A DNA stretch of 64,000 nucleotides from Candidatus Bathyarchaeota archaeon (GTDB lineage: Archaea > Thermoproteota > Bathyarchaeia > Bathyarchaeales > UBA233): NCBI GenBank assembly GCA_025057795.1, contig JANXEP010000040.1, forward strand, positions 33,700-97,699, written 5' to 3'. Both the position numbers and the translations under genes were made by a program. The notes beneath the pieces were generated by a model, which worked only from the letters and a program-made list of their open reading frames with translations, made no database searches and was not told the DNA's origin. Below, one piece after another: positions 63,605 through 64,000 of the stretch. Each line of letters opens with the position of its first letter. Positions within the stretch are counted from its first letter, which is position 1.

Positions 63605-63624
63605 AATACGTATATTTACGTATT
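63605..63624. promoter_or_regulatory. Inverted repeat, candidate operator of the int(N)/RHH gene
   Basis: AATACGTA (63605-63612) and TACGTATT (63617-63624) are exact reverse complements around TATT. The site lies ten bases upstream of the GTG start of the minus-strand RHH ORF and about 75 bp from the rightward gene, a position suited to repression by an RHH protein. Confidence 0.5.
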
Positions 63625-63698
63625 AAACTATTTAGCGTTTACTTTCAACCGCGCTAAATTTTATAACTTTTACGATGTACATAAAAATGGTGTATGGC

Positions 63699-64000
63699 AT
63701 GACTATTAGACCTCCGCCAAAAGTTGTCGTTGAGAAACATGAAGGATACAGAACAATAATTCAAAATGGCGTATTTGGCGGACATAGACCAGGATTTTTT
63801 GAATGGGTAGTATATACTGATGAAATGGTTGCAGATGAGGCATTAAGTTCTATTCCGGACGATCCCACAAAGGCATATATAAAAAGAACACTACAGTGCA
63901 GAATAATATGTGATGCAGTACAAGCAAAGGCACTACACCAATGGTTGTCTCAACATATTGCTGAATATGAAAAGAGTTTTGGTAAAATAGTTGCTCCTGG
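63699..64000 (+). CDS. Hypothetical protein, DUF3467-like, partial
   Basis: Open to the window edge, about 100 residues seen: MTIRPPPKVVVEKHEGYRT, then GGHRPGFFEWVVYTDE, and KRTLQCRIICDAVQAKALHQ with WLSQHIAEYEKSFG. The closing part resembles DUF3467 proteins, small proteins of unknown function found in bacteria, archaea and archaeal mobile elements. ATG 63699 has GGTG upstream; in-frame ATGs at 63687 and 63675 are possible. More AT-rich than the core genes and located beyond the tRNA junction, so probably part of an integrated element. Confidence 0.6.
   Translation, partial: MTIRPPPKVVVEKHEGYRTIIQNGVFGGHRPGFFEWVVYTDEMVADEALSSIPDDPTKAYIKRTLQCRIICDAVQAKALHQWLSQHIAEYEKSFGKIVAP

Overview
The window reads as a stretch of archaeal chromosome. 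Supporting signs are an archaeal-type SRP RNA with a TATA-box promoter, an aRF1-type release factor with NIKS and GGQ motifs, an archaeal-type leucyl-tRNA synthetase, archease, TATA-like promoters before many genes, and frequent TTG/GTG starts preceded by GGTGA- or GGAGG-type ribosome sites. Ftr and Mtd (tetrahydromethanopterin C1 chemistry), two heterodisulfide reductase-hydrogenase (Hdr-Mvh) clusters, an AOR-family oxidoreductase and glycolytic phosphofructokinases, with no mcr genes in view, fit a H4MPT-using anaerobe such as a member of Candidatus Bathyarchaeia. That assignment is inference; no marker here fixes the taxon.

Layout. 1-5.2 kb: a GH1 beta-glycosidase cut by the window edge, SRP RNA, cutA, two convergent phosphofructokinases (one with ATP-type and one with PPi-type active-site residues) and a class II aldolase. 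5.3-16.7 kb: scattered single genes, including a GYD protein, an orphan solute-binding protein, an adenosine-specific kinase, a stand-alone LigD-type phosphoesterase, a large PAS histidine kinase, a Rieske protein, a ZIP transporter, a divergent DPSL/Fur pair, an LLM oxidoreductase and a coiled-coil protein. 16.9-23.1 kb: aRF1, then ftr, mtd and an MtdB-type dehydrogenase carrying an unusual extra N-terminal domain, then an AbrB-PhoU regulator. 23.2-29.5 kb: a small membrane protein, ATP-grasp, an ECF-S-like protein, M42 peptidase, archease, isochorismatase, M24 peptidase and MoaD/ThiS. 29.8-32.2 kb: AOR and its ferredoxin.

32.3-59.1 kb is a hydrogen and electron-bifurcation region: hypE, hypD, hypC, hypF and a maturation protease; cluster 1 (GltD-like flavoprotein, MvhD-winged-helix fusion, double-length HdrA, MvhD, HdrC, HdrB, MvhG, MvhA); two regulator-like genes (a ribbon-helix-helix/GcvH-like fusion that lacks the lipoyl lysine, and a second AbrB-PhoU protein); cluster 2 (MvhG, MvhA, HdrA-MvhD fusion, HdrC, HdrB); and an NfnAB-like pair. 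These genes would couple H2, ferredoxin, NAD(P)H and a disulfide or similar acceptor, and could supply the reductants used by the C1 genes. 59.2-63.2 kb holds a thioredoxin reductase and leuS.

The right end carries a tRNA-Arg(UCU) with an extra ~19 nt in its D loop. A minus-strand ORF begins beside it with a ribbon-helix-helix domain and reads into the tRNA, the arrangement expected for an int(N) fragment of an element integrated at the tRNA. Sequence to the right of ~63.4 kb is therefore probably mobile DNA, ending in a partial DUF3467-like gene.

The items I consider most worth checking are the RHH-GcvH(K-to-M) fusion next to the Hdr clusters, the N-terminal-domain-MtdB fusion, the HdrA that has lost its N-terminal cysteines, and the tRNA/int(N) junction.
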